A stretch of 23,528 nucleotides of DNA from Sedimenticola sp. Lineage in GTDB: Bacteria > Pseudomonadota > Gammaproteobacteria > Chromatiales > Chromatiaceae. Both the position numbers and the translations under genes were made by a program. The DNA is taken from NCBI GenBank assembly GCA_030590525.1, contig JAUUYI010000001.1:1-23528 (forward strand), given 5' to 3'. Below the pieces are notes generated by a model, which did no database searches, was not told where the DNA came from, and worked only from the letters and a program-made list of their open reading frames with translations. Below are positions 8,845 through 16,861 of the stretch, piece by piece; the first letter of the stretch is position 1, and every line of letters starts with the position of its first letter.

Positions 8845-9669
8845 ATGCTGCTGCAACGCCTGATCACTGCCCTGGTCCTGATACCTCTGGTCATCGGTGG
8901 GACCCTCTATCTTTCCACGCCCACCTTTTCGCTGCTGTTTGGTCTGGTCGTGCTCTACGCTGGATGGGAGTGGAGCCGCCTGTCGCTACTTCCCGGTTGG
9001 TCTGCAAGCGTGTTGTTCCTGTTGTTACTGGCTGCAGCTCTATGGGGGATATCCTGGCTGCTGGAGCAGGATGCAGCGTGGGGTTTCCGTCTTTCTGCGG
9101 TCACCACAGCCTGGTGGTTGCTGGTAATCGTCTGGCTATCCCGCTACCAGCCGGACCATTCGTATCGGCCCGGCCCCCTGGCAATGGCGGTGGCCGGTTT
9201 CATTGTGCTGGTGCCGTTCTGGAGTGCACTGGTAGTGATTCACGCTTTTGGCAAGGATGGGCCGTTGCTGGTTTTGTTCCTGATGATTCTGACCTGGGTG
9301 GCGGACTCGGGTGCCTATTTCGCCGGGCGCAGGTGGGGGAGGGTCAAACTGGCCCCCAGGATCAGCCCGGGAAAGACCAGGGAGGGAGTCTATGGGGCGC
9401 TGGTGGGGGCGGCGATCTGTGGTGCTCTGCTGGCCTGGTTCAGACCCGAAACCGGGCAACCCCTGCTGCTGGTGCTGTTCTGTGTCGGAGTCGCTTTCGT
9501 GTCGGTATTTGGTGACCTGTTCGAGAGCCTGTTCAAACGTCTGGCCGGCGTGAAAGACAGTGGTCGGTTGCTGCCTGGCCACGGTGGCATGCTTGACCGG
9601 ATCGACAGTCTTACCGCCGCAGCGCCGGTCTTTCTGTTTGGCCTGATGTTGCTTGGGGGGCGGGCATGA
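8845..9669 (+). CDS. cdsA: Phosphatidate cytidylyltransferase (CDP-diglyceride synthase)
   Basis: CdsA makes CDP-diacylglycerol from CTP and phosphatidic acid in the inner membrane, the branch point to all phospholipids. The 274-residue product (E. coli 285) is strongly hydrophobic with several membrane segments. It carries the complete family signature at about 229-255: SLFKR, then [13 protein letters not shown], then LDRIDS. The start at 8845 gives the family N-terminus [19 protein letters not shown]. An extension to 8764 overlaps uppS and was rejected. There is no clear Shine-Dalgarno, so coupling to the uppS stop four bases upstream is likely. Its stop overlaps the dxr start as ATGA. Confidence 0.97.
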   Translation: MLLQRLITALVLIPLVIGGTLYLSTPTFSLLFGLVVLYAGWEWSRLSLLPGWSASVLFLLLLAAALWGISWLLEQDAAWGFRLSAVTTAWWLLVIVWLSRYQPDHSYRPGPLAMAVAGFIVLVPFWSALVVIHAFGKDGPLLVLFLMILTWVADSGAYFAGRRWGRVKLAPRISPGKTREGVYGALVGAAICGALLAWFRPETGQPLLLVLFCVGVAFVSVFGDLFESLFKRLAGVKDSGRLLPGHGGMLDRIDSLTAAAPVFLFGLMLLGGRA

Positions 9670-10844
9670 TCGGAGTGACAGTGCTGGGTTCCACCGGCTC
9701 TATCGGCATTTCCACCCTGGATGTGATCGCCCGTCACCCGAATCGCTACCGAGCGGTGGCGCTTACCGCCAACCGGGATCTGGAGGGGCTCTACAGACAG
9801 TGTCAGCAGTTCCGGCCGGACTATGCGGTGATGGCCGACCTGGATGCTGCGCAGAAGCTGGAGCAGCGTATTCGCGATGCAGCCCTTCCCACAACGGTTC
9901 TGGCCGGCGTCGATGGTCTGGAAACGGTGGCACGGTTACCGGAAGTGGATCAGGTGATGGCCGCCATCGTCGGTGCGGCAGGCCTGCTGCCGGTGCTTGC
10001 CGCCGTACGCGCCGGCAAGCGTATCCTGCTTGCCAACAAAGAGGCGCTGGTGGTCTCGGGCAGGCTGTTCATGGATGAAGTGGAGCGGCATGGTGCAGAG
10101 GTACTGCCCATCGACAGTGAGCACAATGCGGTATTTCAATGCATGCCTGCCGGTTTCCAGCAAGGGCTGGAACAGGTGGGCGTGCGGCGCATCCTGCTGA
10201 CCGCCTCTGGTGGGCCGTTCCGGCAGACCCCGGTGGAGGCGCTGGAGCAGGTCACGCCGGCCCAGGCCTGCGCTCACCCCAACTGGGATATGGGTCGCAA
10301 GATTTCGGTGGACTCCGCCACCATGATGAACAAGGGGCTGGAGGTGATCGAGGCCTGCTGGCTGTTCCATACCCGGCCGCAGCAGGTGGATGTGGTGCTG
10401 CATCCCCAGAGTGTGATCCACTCACTGGTGGAGTACCTGGATGGTTCGGTGCTGGCCCAGCTCGGCAACCCGGATATGCGTACCCCCATTGCCCATGCCA
10501 TGGCCTGGCCACAACGGATCGAGTCCGGCGTGGAGAGTCTGGATCTGCTCCAGGTGGCGCACCTCGATTTTGCGCCTCCCAGCCTGCAACGGTTTCCCTG
10601 TCTGGGGCTCGCTTATGAGGCGATCGAAGCGGGCGGCTCGGCCCCTGCAGTTCTGAATGCCGCCAACGAAGTTGCAGTGGCCGCCTTTCTCGAACAGGGG
10701 CTCCGATTCACCGCTATTCCCGAAGTGATTCGCCGGACCCTCGAGGTGACACCCCGTCCGGATGGGGAGGATCTGACCACCCTGCTCGAAATTGATGCCG
10801 AAGCACGCGTTCGGGCGGAACGAATAACCCGCCAACTGGTCTGA
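9666..10844 (+). CDS. dxr: 1-deoxy-D-xylulose 5-phosphate reductoisomerase
   Basis: Dxr (IspC) converts DXP to 2-C-methyl-D-erythritol 4-phosphate with NADPH, the first committed step of the MEP isoprenoid pathway. The 392-residue product shows the NADPH-binding GSTGSIG (8-14) and LLANKEALV. Metal ligands are Asp150 and Glu152 in [11 protein letters not shown], with Glu226 in [10 protein letters not shown]. The substrate loop is TASGGPFR and [17 protein letters not shown]. It overlaps cdsA by four bases, so uppS, cdsA and dxr form one translationally linked set. It feeds the pathway that ends at UppS. A repeat element starts 10 bases after its stop. Confidence 0.98.
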   Translation: MIGVTVLGSTGSIGISTLDVIARHPNRYRAVALTANRDLEGLYRQCQQFRPDYAVMADLDAAQKLEQRIRDAALPTTVLAGVDGLETVARLPEVDQVMAAIVGAAGLLPVLAAVRAGKRILLANKEALVVSGRLFMDEVERHGAEVLPIDSEHNAVFQCMPAGFQQGLEQVGVRRILLTASGGPFRQTPVEALEQVTPAQACAHPNWDMGRKISVDSATMMNKGLEVIEACWLFHTRPQQVDVVLHPQSVIHSLVEYLDGSVLAQLGNPDMRTPIAHAMAWPQRIESGVESLDLLQVAHLDFAPPSLQRFPCLGLAYEAIEAGGSAPAVLNAANEVAVAAFLEQGLRFTAIPEVIRRTLEVTPRPDGEDLTTLLEIDAEARVRAERITRQLV

Positions 10845-10854
10845 TGTCAGTGCC

Positions 10855-11109
10855 CCAACAAGGTTATATTGATGGACTCAGAGCCCCCCCAATGTGTCCA
10901 TGCAAGGCGCCGTCCGCAGACAATGGGCCTTGCCCTTATCAAGGGCGGCAACGCCGCATGGGCGCATTTGGAGGGTTCCCTGCGGGCGGGCCTGGAAGGG
11001 GTCATCCACGGCGTTGCGTCTGTTGAAAAGGGCAAGCCATTCCCTGCGGGACGCGCCTTGTGCCTGACCCCTTCCAGGCCCGCTGAGCCCATCAATATAA
11101 CCTTGTTGG
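10855..11109. mobile_element. MITE-like element with 27-bp terminal inverted repeats
   Basis: The left end (10855-10881, beginning CCAACAAGGTTATATTGATG) and the right end (11083-11109) are inverted copies matching at 26 of 27 positions. Inside are further inverted pairs. An 18-bp perfect pair, CGGGCCTGGAAGGGGTCA, lies at 10987-11004 and 11065-11082. A 9-bp perfect pair, GCAACGCCG, lies at 10948-10956 and 11009-11017. An imperfect pair of about 33-35 bp lies at 10903-10937 and 11028-11060. There is no transposase, and no clear target-site duplication was seen. The element fills nearly the whole dxr-rseP gap. It could be a non-autonomous transposon relic or a large REP-type intergenic repeat. 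Confidence 0.85.
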
Positions 11110-11121
11110 AGTACTAGCGTT

Positions 11122-12486
11122 ATGGACTCTTTTCTGTTTACCCTGTTGTCGTTCCTGATCGCCCTGGCCATTCTGATTACGGTGCATGAGTTTGGCCACT
11201 TCTGGGTGGCTCGGAAGCTGGGGGTCAAAGTACTGCGTTTCTCCATCGGGTTCGGTAAGGCGCTGTGGAAGCGGACAGGCCGGGTCGATGGCACAGAATA
11301 TGTCATCGCTGCGATACCCCTGGGAGGGTACGTAAAGATGCTGGATGAACGGGAAGGAGAGGTGCCGGAGCAGGAGCTGGCACGGGCCTTCAACCGCCAG
11401 AGCCTCAAGGTGAGAAGCGCCATCGTGGTGGCTGGGCCCATCTTCAATTTTCTGTTCGCGATCGCCGCTTTCTGGATAATATTCGTTACCGGGGATACCG
11501 GTACCCGCCCACTGGTGGGTGAGGTGGAGAGAGGGTCAGCCGCCTACAGCGCGGGTTTCGAGTCGGGGGATGAGCTGCTGACAGTAGCTGGGCGTAACAC
11601 GCCTACCTGGGAGACCGCCGTCTATGCCCTGCTGACGGAGTCGGGCAGTGATGAAGCGCTGCCGGTGCTGGTGCGAGATCAGGAGGGTCAGGAGGTGCTG
11701 CGGTTGCTGCCCGGAGCATCACTGATGGATCTGTCCGAGGATGGGCGGATTCTGAATGGAATTGGTATAACCCCCAAACGGCCAACGGTGCTGCCTGTGA
11801 TCGGGCAGATCGTTTCGGGTGAGGCCGCGGACGAGGCGGGGTTGAAGCCAGGTGACCGCATTCTCGCGATCGATGACCAACCGGTCTCCAACTGGAATGA
11901 GCTGGTATCCCAGATACGGGAGAGACCGGCACAGGAGGTCACGCTGGAGCTGGAGCGGGCAGGGAGCAGGATGAGGCTGCCGTTGCGCATCGGTGTTCGT
12001 GAGGAGGGGGGGAAGCGCTACGGTCGGATCGGTGCGGGGGTCGAGATACCTGATGACCTGTACGATCAGTACCGGACCGAGATTCGCCTGGGGCCGGTGG
12101 AGGCACTGGGCGCAGCGGTGGTAAAGAGCTGGGACATGTCGCTATTCATGCTCCGGATGCTCGGCAGAATGCTCACCGGCCAGGCGTCGGTGAAGAATCT
12201 GAGCGGCCCTATCTCCATTGCCCAGTCAGCTGGCAAATCGGCCAGCTATGGGCCCGTCTATTTCATCAAGTTCCTGGCCCTGGTCAGCATCAGTCTCGGG
12301 GTGCTGAACCTGCTGCCGATCCCGGTCCTGGATGGCGGGCACCTCTTCTTCTATCTGATCGAGGCGGTCAAGGGGAGCCCACTCTCGGACGAGGCGATGA
12401 TGCAGGGGCAGCGGATTGGCATGCTGTTGCTGCTGGCGCTGATGGGATTGGCCTTTTATGTCGACATTTCCCGTTTGCTGGGATAG
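11122..12486 (+). CDS. rseP: Site-2 intramembrane zinc metalloprotease RseP
   Basis: RseP cuts the anti-sigma factor RseA within the inner membrane after DegS, releasing sigma-E during outer-membrane stress. It also clears leftover signal peptides. The 454-residue product (E. coli 450) has the zinc motif HEFGH at 22-26 in the first membrane segment, then GFGKALWKR and IPLGGYVKM. Two periplasmic PDZ domains follow (about 125-205 and 220-305). Near the C-terminus is NLLPIPVLDGGH with the third ligand Asp404. The Shine-Dalgarno GGAG (11108-11111) lies ten bases before ATG and partly within the right end of the repeat element. bamA, a classic envelope-stress partner, is next. Confidence 0.97.
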   Translation: MDSFLFTLLSFLIALAILITVHEFGHFWVARKLGVKVLRFSIGFGKALWKRTGRVDGTEYVIAAIPLGGYVKMLDEREGEVPEQELARAFNRQSLKVRSAIVVAGPIFNFLFAIAAFWIIFVTGDTGTRPLVGEVERGSAAYSAGFESGDELLTVAGRNTPTWETAVYALLTESGSDEALPVLVRDQEGQEVLRLLPGASLMDLSEDGRILNGIGITPKRPTVLPVIGQIVSGEAADEAGLKPGDRILAIDDQPVSNWNELVSQIRERPAQEVTLELERAGSRMRLPLRIGVREEGGKRYGRIGAGVEIPDDLYDQYRTEIRLGPVEALGAAVVKSWDMSLFMLRMLGRMLTGQASVKNLSGPISIAQSAGKSASYGPVYFIKFLALVSISLGVLNLLPIPVLDGGHLFFYLIEAVKGSPLSDEAMMQGQRIGMLLLLALMGLAFYVDISRLLG

Positions 12487-12559
12487 TCGGGCAACTTTAT
12501 CTATAATAGCCAGATTTTCCGGAAACACGGGTGATTAAAATTAAGGTGTTATCTCTTTC

Positions 12560-12600
12560 GATCCCCTCACCCCAACCGCCTCCCGGGATGAGAGGGGGTG
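12560..12600. repeat. GATCCCCTC-type intergenic palindrome, copy 1 (rseP-bamA)
   Basis: This stretch begins GATCCCCTCACCCC, is centred on CTCCCGGGA and ends GAGAGGGGGTG. It is a relative of the reverse complement of 21901-21942. Such CCCCTCACCC/CTCCCGGGAGAGG palindromes are widespread as intergenic repeats in proteobacteria. The 148-base rseP-bamA spacer also contains a perfect TATAAT at 12502-12507, but no good -35 is properly spaced from it. Confidence 0.65.
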
Positions 12601-12634
12601 TTTTGAAAAAGCCGCAAACCATAGTTCCCGGCAA

Positions 12635-14926
12635 ATGAAGCGAGCTTCAAGGTGTGAGTCGTTGCTGTTACTGCTGATGGTTCTGCTCGGGCCATGGGCG
12701 GCGATGGCGCAGGAGTTCACCATCGACGATATCCGGGTCGAGGGGTTGCAGCGCATCTCCTCGGGAACGATATTCAACTACCTTCCGGTCAAGATCGGGC
12801 AGAATATCGGCCACGGAGATACAGGGGCAATCATTCGGGCCCTCTACAAGACCGGTTTCTTCAAAGATGTACGCCTGGAGCGGGAGGGTGACGTCCTCAT
12901 CGTCTTCGTTCAAGAGCGCCCGGCCATCGCCACGATCGAGATAGCCGGAAACAAGGATATTGAGACGGAGCAGTTACTTAGCGGGCTGAAAGATATCGGC
13001 CTGTCGGAAGGACGGGTCCTTAACCGTTTTGTACTTGACAAGATCAGCCAGGAACTCAAGCGTCAGTACTTCAACAACGGAAAGTATGGCGTCAACCTGG
13101 AGACGACGGTCACCCCTCTGGAGCGGAACCGGGTGGCGATCAATATCGACATCAAGGAGGGGGAGACCGCTCGGATCAGAAAGATCAATGTCGTGGGCAA
13201 CACATCTTTCGATCAGGACGATCTGGTGGAAGGATTCGAACTCACCCCTACTGATTGGCTCTCATTTATCACTTCGGCGGATCAATACTCCCGCCAGAAG
13301 CTGACTGGAGATCTCGAACGCCTCCGCTCCTATTATCTGGATCGGGGGTTCATCAATTTCAAGATCACTTCCACCCAGGTTGCCATTACCCCGGATAAGC
13401 GGGATATCTATATCGCTATCAATATCGAAGAGGGTGATGTCTATACCATCAGTGATATAAAGCTGGCGGGGGATCTGGTGGCTCAGCCAAAAAAATACTT
13501 TCCGCTGATCAGGCTTGATCGTGGAAATGTGTTCTCGCGGAAAGAGGTTACCGGCAGCACGGAGCGGATCAACAGGATGCTGGGTGACCATGGTTATGCC
13601 TTTGCCAATGTCAACAGCATCCCGGAGATCGATGACGAAAAGAAAGAGGTCGCACTGACCTTTTTCGTGGATCCCGGAAAACGGGTCTATGTGCGCCGGG
13701 TCAACATGAGGGGTAACCATACGACCCGGGATGAAGTGCTGCGGCGTGAGATGAGGCAGATGGAAGCGGCCTGGTTCTCAGCCGAGCAGGTCAGAACCTC
13801 CCGGGAACGGTTGCAGCGCCTGGGCTATTTCGAAAATGTCAATGTAGAGACGCCTGCTGTCCCGGGGTCCACCGATCTGGTGGATGTGGATGTGTCTGTC
13901 ACCGAAAAACGGGCGGGTAACATGATGGCAGGTCTCGGTTTTTCCCAGTCTCAGGGTGTCATATTCAACGCCAGTATCTCCCAGAGAAACTTCCTTGGTA
14001 CGGGTAAATTCATATCATTTGGCTTCGACACCAGCGCGGCCAATACTGTGTACCGTTTCTCGTACAGCAACCCCTACTATACCGTCGACGGGATCAGTCG
14101 AGGCTTTACCCTGAGCTATCAGAAGACCGATTTTGATGAGGTCGATACCGCAAACTACTCCCTCGATAAGGCCCAGGTGGGAGTCAATTTTGGTCTTCCG
14201 GTCAACGAGACCGACCGTGTTCTCCTTACCTTGGACATGTTCAAGATCAATTATAAAGTAGGCAACGATGCCTCGGAGCAGCTCAAGGAATACAGGAGGA
14301 GAAACGGCAGCGACTTTCTCGATTTTCAACTGGGCGCCGCCTGGAGCCACGACTCACGGAACTCGGCGATGATGCCGACCAAAGGGGGAGTGCAGCGTTT
14401 TTCGACTTCAGCCACCATACCGGGCAGTGACCTGGAGTTTTACACCATCACCTACAACCAGAAACGTTATTTCCCCCTCAGTAAGACATTTACCCTGGCA
14501 TTCAAGGGGGATATTGCCTATGGTGACGCTTACGGCGATACTAGCAGGTTGCCACCGTGGGAAAATTATTTCGCTGGTGGCATAAAGACTGTGAGAGGTT
14601 ACCAGGACTTCAGCCTGGGTCCGCGTGATTCCAAGGACGATCCCTTGGGTGGCAGTATGCGCTTGGTGGGGAACGCCGAGATCCTGTTTCCTGCACCGTT
14701 CAAGTTTGTGGAAAAAACTGTACGCCTCTCTATTTTCGCGGATGGTGGTCAAGTGTACGATGGTGAGACAGATATCGACTTGAGCGATATTCGCTACTCG
14801 ACTGGTGTAGCAGCGTTCTGGTTATCCCCGTTTGGAGCCCTGGGGCTCAGTCTGGCGTTGCCGCTGAACGATGAGAGCGATGATGACCTGCAATTCTTTC
14901 AGTTCTCTTTTGGAAGTGCTTTTTAA
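12635..14926 (+). CDS. bamA: Outer membrane protein assembly factor BamA
   Basis: BamA is the core of the machine that inserts beta-barrel proteins into the outer membrane. The 763-residue precursor starts with a signal peptide cut after about residue 25 (WAAMA, then QEF). Five periplasmic POTRA domains follow at about 26-94, 95-175, 178-267, 270-347 and 350-425. A 16-strand barrel (about 428-763) ends in aromatic Phe. The loop-6 motif is VRGY (653-656) instead of the common VRGF; the Arg is kept. The Shine-Dalgarno is weak. The upstream spacer carries a repeat, and skp follows after 20 bases, matching the usual chaperone-insertase pairing. Confidence 0.97.
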   Translation: MKRASRCESLLLLLMVLLGPWAAMAQEFTIDDIRVEGLQRISSGTIFNYLPVKIGQNIGHGDTGAIIRALYKTGFFKDVRLEREGDVLIVFVQERPAIATIEIAGNKDIETEQLLSGLKDIGLSEGRVLNRFVLDKISQELKRQYFNNGKYGVNLETTVTPLERNRVAINIDIKEGETARIRKINVVGNTSFDQDDLVEGFELTPTDWLSFITSADQYSRQKLTGDLERLRSYYLDRGFINFKITSTQVAITPDKRDIYIAINIEEGDVYTISDIKLAGDLVAQPKKYFPLIRLDRGNVFSRKEVTGSTERINRMLGDHGYAFANVNSIPEIDDEKKEVALTFFVDPGKRVYVRRVNMRGNHTTRDEVLRREMRQMEAAWFSAEQVRTSRERLQRLGYFENVNVETPAVPGSTDLVDVDVSVTEKRAGNMMAGLGFSQSQGVIFNASISQRNFLGTGKFISFGFDTSAANTVYRFSYSNPYYTVDGISRGFTLSYQKTDFDEVDTANYSLDKAQVGVNFGLPVNETDRVLLTLDMFKINYKVGNDASEQLKEYRRRNGSDFLDFQLGAAWSHDSRNSAMMPTKGGVQRFSTSATIPGSDLEFYTITYNQKRYFPLSKTFTLAFKGDIAYGDAYGDTSRLPPWENYFAGGIKTVRGYQDFSLGPRDSKDDPLGGSMRLVGNAEILFPAPFKFVEKTVRLSIFADGGQVYDGETDIDLSDIRYSTGVAAFWLSPFGALGLSLALPLNDESDDDLQFFQFSFGSAF

Positions 14927-14946
14927 CTGTTTGCTGGAGAAATACT

Positions 14947-15462
14947 TTGAGAAAACGACTATTGACACTCTTTATTGCAGTCTGCCTGCTCCTGCCAATG
15001 GCAGCCATGGCCGCAGAGGGATTTCGGATCGGCGTGGTGGATGCCACCGAGGTGGCCAAGAAGTCACCCCAGTACGAAGGTGTTCTCAAATCGCTGGATC
15101 GGGAGTTCAAACGCCGCAATCAGGATCTGCTCAGTAAGCAGAAGCAGTTGAAAAAACTGGAGGAGAAGCGGAACCGGGATGGGGCCATCATGAGTACGGC
15201 CGAGGTCAAGCGCCTGGACCAGGACATCCGCTCCCGCCGCCGCAAACTGAAAGCCACGAGTGACGAGTATCGGGAGGATCTCAATCTGCGCCGTAACGAA
15301 GAGCTGAATAAACTTTCGAATATAGTGACCGAAGTGGTTCACCAGATTGGAAAAGAGCAGAAGATCGATGTCATCCTCAGTGTTGGTGTGGTCTATGCCA
15401 GTAAGCGGGCCGACCTGACCGACAAGGTCCTGCAGCGCCTGAAGCAGAAGTACAGGAAATAG
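14947..15462 (+). CDS. skp: Periplasmic chaperone Skp (OmpH family)
   Basis: Skp is a trimeric periplasmic chaperone that holds unfolded outer-membrane proteins on their way to BamA. The 171-residue precursor (E. coli 161) has a signal peptide, [20 protein letters not shown], cut near residue 22. The body is highly charged and helical with long Lys/Arg/Glu runs, which would form the coiled-coil tentacles. It ends with a beta segment ([20 protein letters not shown]) typical of the family. The start is TTG, with GGAG eight bases upstream, and gives a proper signal peptide. It lies 20 bases after bamA. In most relatives lpxD comes next, but here it does not. Confidence 0.93.
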   Translation: MRKRLLTLFIAVCLLLPMAAMAAEGFRIGVVDATEVAKKSPQYEGVLKSLDREFKRRNQDLLSKQKQLKKLEEKRNRDGAIMSTAEVKRLDQDIRSRRRKLKATSDEYREDLNLRRNEELNKLSNIVTEVVHQIGKEQKIDVILSVGVVYASKRADLTDKVLQRLKQKYRK

Positions 15463-15473
15463 GATACCGACCG

Positions 15474-15520
15474 GGGGGCAGGCTGCCCCCGCGGTTGTGG
15501 AACGGTTTTTTAACCGCTTT
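15474..15520 (+). other. Two hairpins in the skp-fabZ spacer
   Basis: GGGGGC (15474-15479) pairs with GCCCCC (15485-15490) around AGGCT. Directly after it, GCGGTT (15491-15496) can pair with AACCGC (15512-15517), or CGGTT with AACCG around a TTTT loop (15503-15516), followed by CTTTAT. This may be a weak terminator or processing site separating bamA-skp from fabZ-rnhB. It lies where lpxD normally sits; no remnant of lpxD coding sequence was recognised. Confidence 0.4.
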
Positions 15521-15565
15521 ATAGTATGGGGCCGGCCATTGGGCGGCAGCAGGGGAGAAGTTTGG

Positions 15566-16012
15566 ATGGTCATGGATATCAACAAGATACTGAGTCTCCT
15601 GCCCCACAGGTATCCGTTCCTCCTGATCGACCGGGTGCTGGAGTTTGAGAAGGACAAGCGGCTGCTCGGAATCAAGAATGTCAGCTACAATGAACCCTTC
15701 TTCAATGGCCATTTTCCCATCCGTCCAGTGATGCCGGGGGTACTCATCGTCGAAGCGATGGCTCAGGCCACCGGCCTGTTGGCGATGGAGTCCAACCCGG
15801 AACATGTCAGTGAAAACTACATCTACCTCTTCGTCGGAATCGATAAAGCCCGCTTCAAGCGGCCGGTGGAGCCGGGGGATCAACTGTATATCGAGGTGAC
15901 TCAGAATGCCTTCAAGCGGGGCATTGGCATCTTTTCGGGTGTTGCCAAAGTAGACGGAAAAATCGTCGCTTCGGCGGAGATCATGTGCACCGCGCGCAAC
16001 TTTGATGTGTGA
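15566..16012 (+). CDS. fabZ: 3-hydroxyacyl-[acyl-carrier-protein] dehydratase FabZ
   Basis: FabZ dehydrates beta-hydroxyacyl-ACP in fatty-acid elongation. It shares its hydroxymyristoyl-ACP substrate pool with lipid A synthesis. The 148-residue product has [14 protein letters not shown], the catalytic His49 in FFNGHFP, Glu63 in VLIVEAMAQ, and the hotdog-fold end [19 protein letters not shown]. The start at 15566 was chosen because AGGGGAG lies eight bases upstream. A second ATG at 15572 is possible, and a reading from 15497 through the hairpins was rejected. It overlaps rnhB by eight bases. Its usual partners lpxD (before) and lpxA-lpxB (after) are absent. Confidence 0.96.
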   Translation: MVMDINKILSLLPHRYPFLLIDRVLEFEKDKRLLGIKNVSYNEPFFNGHFPIRPVMPGVLIVEAMAQATGLLAMESNPEHVSENYIYLFVGIDKARFKRPVEPGDQLYIEVTQNAFKRGIGIFSGVAKVDGKIVASAEIMCTARNFDV

Positions 16013-16598
16013 GCGGAAAAGCGCACAAATTCTTTGTGCCGGTGTGGATGAGGTGGGTCGAGGGCCACTGGCGGGGCCGGTGGTGGCCGCTGCTGTCATC
16101 TTGAGCCCTGGACAGACCATCGATGGGCTGGCGGATTCCAAAAAGCTGACACCGAGACGTCGTGAGATGCTCGACCGGGTGATTCGGGAACAGGCTCTGC
16201 AATGGGCGCTGGGGCGGGCCGAGGTGGAGGAGGTCGATCGCCTGAATATACTTCAGGCCTCTCTACTGGCCATGCGTCGCGCGGTGCAGGCATTGCCGGT
16301 CGTCATTCAGCACGCCTTGATCGATGGTAACCGTTGCCCTCAGGGGCTCCCTTGCAGTGCCGAGGCTATCGTGGGTGGGGATGCCAGCGTACCGGCCATC
16401 AGCGCCGCTTCCATCCTGGCCAAGGTGGCAAGGGATCGGGAGATGGAGGCGCTGGACGCACTCTACCCGGGTTACGGCCTCGCCCAGCACAAGGGTTATC
16501 CCACGAAGGCGCATATTGAAGCCCTTGAGACACTGGGGGTGAGCGCCATCCACCGCCGCTCGTTCCGTCCGGTCAAGCGCCTGCTGGAGAGATCCTGA
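16005..16598 (+). CDS. rnhB: Ribonuclease HII
   Basis: RNase HII cuts RNA in RNA-DNA hybrids and starts removal of single ribonucleotides from DNA. The 197-residue product has the active-site carboxylates Asp15-Glu16 in [15 protein letters not shown], Asp107 in LIDGN and Asp126 in [19 protein letters not shown]. It also has the [15 protein letters not shown] motif. The start overlaps the last codons of fabZ, so translation is probably coupled. An in-frame TTG at 16002 is the only other nearby start. It normally sits between lpxB and dnaE; here the lpxA-lpxB pair is missing, and dnaE follows after 263 bases. Confidence 0.96.
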   Translation: MCERKSAQILCAGVDEVGRGPLAGPVVAAAVILSPGQTIDGLADSKKLTPRRREMLDRVIREQALQWALGRAEVEEVDRLNILQASLLAMRRAVQALPVVIQHALIDGNRCPQGLPCSAEAIVGGDASVPAISAASILAKVARDREMEALDALYPGYGLAQHKGYPTKAHIEALETLGVSAIHRRSFRPVKRLLERS

Positions 16599-16631
16599 GC
16601 GCAATGCGAAGAGGATAGCGGTGAGCGATAG

Positions 16632-16657
16632 CTCTCAGCCCCCAGGGAGAGGGGATC
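16632..16657. repeat. GATCCCCTC-type palindrome, copy 2 (rnhB-dnaE)
   Basis: Read on the minus strand this stretch begins GATCCCCTCTCCCTGGGGG and ends GAGAGC, a shortened relative of the copies at 12560-12600 and 21901-21942. It lies in the 263-base rnhB-dnaE gap. The remainder of that gap is AT-rich, includes ATCCGCGTCAATCTGCGG (16793-16820 region), and contains no gene. Confidence 0.5.
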
Positions 16658-16848
16658 AGAAAAGCTAACGCTTGATTTTTATATTCTCCTCATCCCGGGC
16701 AATTCATATCCGGAGGGGCCAGTGCGTTTGAAAAATCCCTTTTCAATATCGGGTTACATGAATACTGAATGAAGTTCATGGGACAGTTGTGATCCGATTT
16801 TAATCCGCGTCAATCTGCGGCTGAATTTCTATTGACCCCATGAACGGT

Positions 16849-16854
16849 TACAAT
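16849..16854 (+). promoter_or_regulatory. Candidate -10 box directly upstream of dnaE
   Basis: TACAAT lies 7 bases before the dnaE ATG, which itself has no Shine-Dalgarno. A start of transcription about seven bases after the box would fall on or next to the ATG, giving a leaderless message. No convincing -35 was found at 16-18 bases (TTTCTA is poor), so support is weak. Confidence 0.25.
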
Positions 16855-16861
16855 TTCCGGC

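Noticed and set aside
10847..11117. Open frames of about 82 codons on both strands in the dxr-rseP gap
   Set aside because: Both are produced by the inverted-repeat element, share the INITLL ending because of the terminal repeats, and have no ribosome-binding site of note.
10846..11118. Target-site duplication around the MITE-like element
   Set aside because: Flanks (AGTGCC on the left, AGTACT on the right) share only a few bases and not in the expected positions.
12502..12507. TATAAT as the bamA promoter, or a sigma-E promoter from GCAACTT
   Set aside because: No -35 lies at 16-18 bases from TATAAT (TTGCTG is 21 bases away), and no good sigma-E -10 follows GCAACTT at the right distance.
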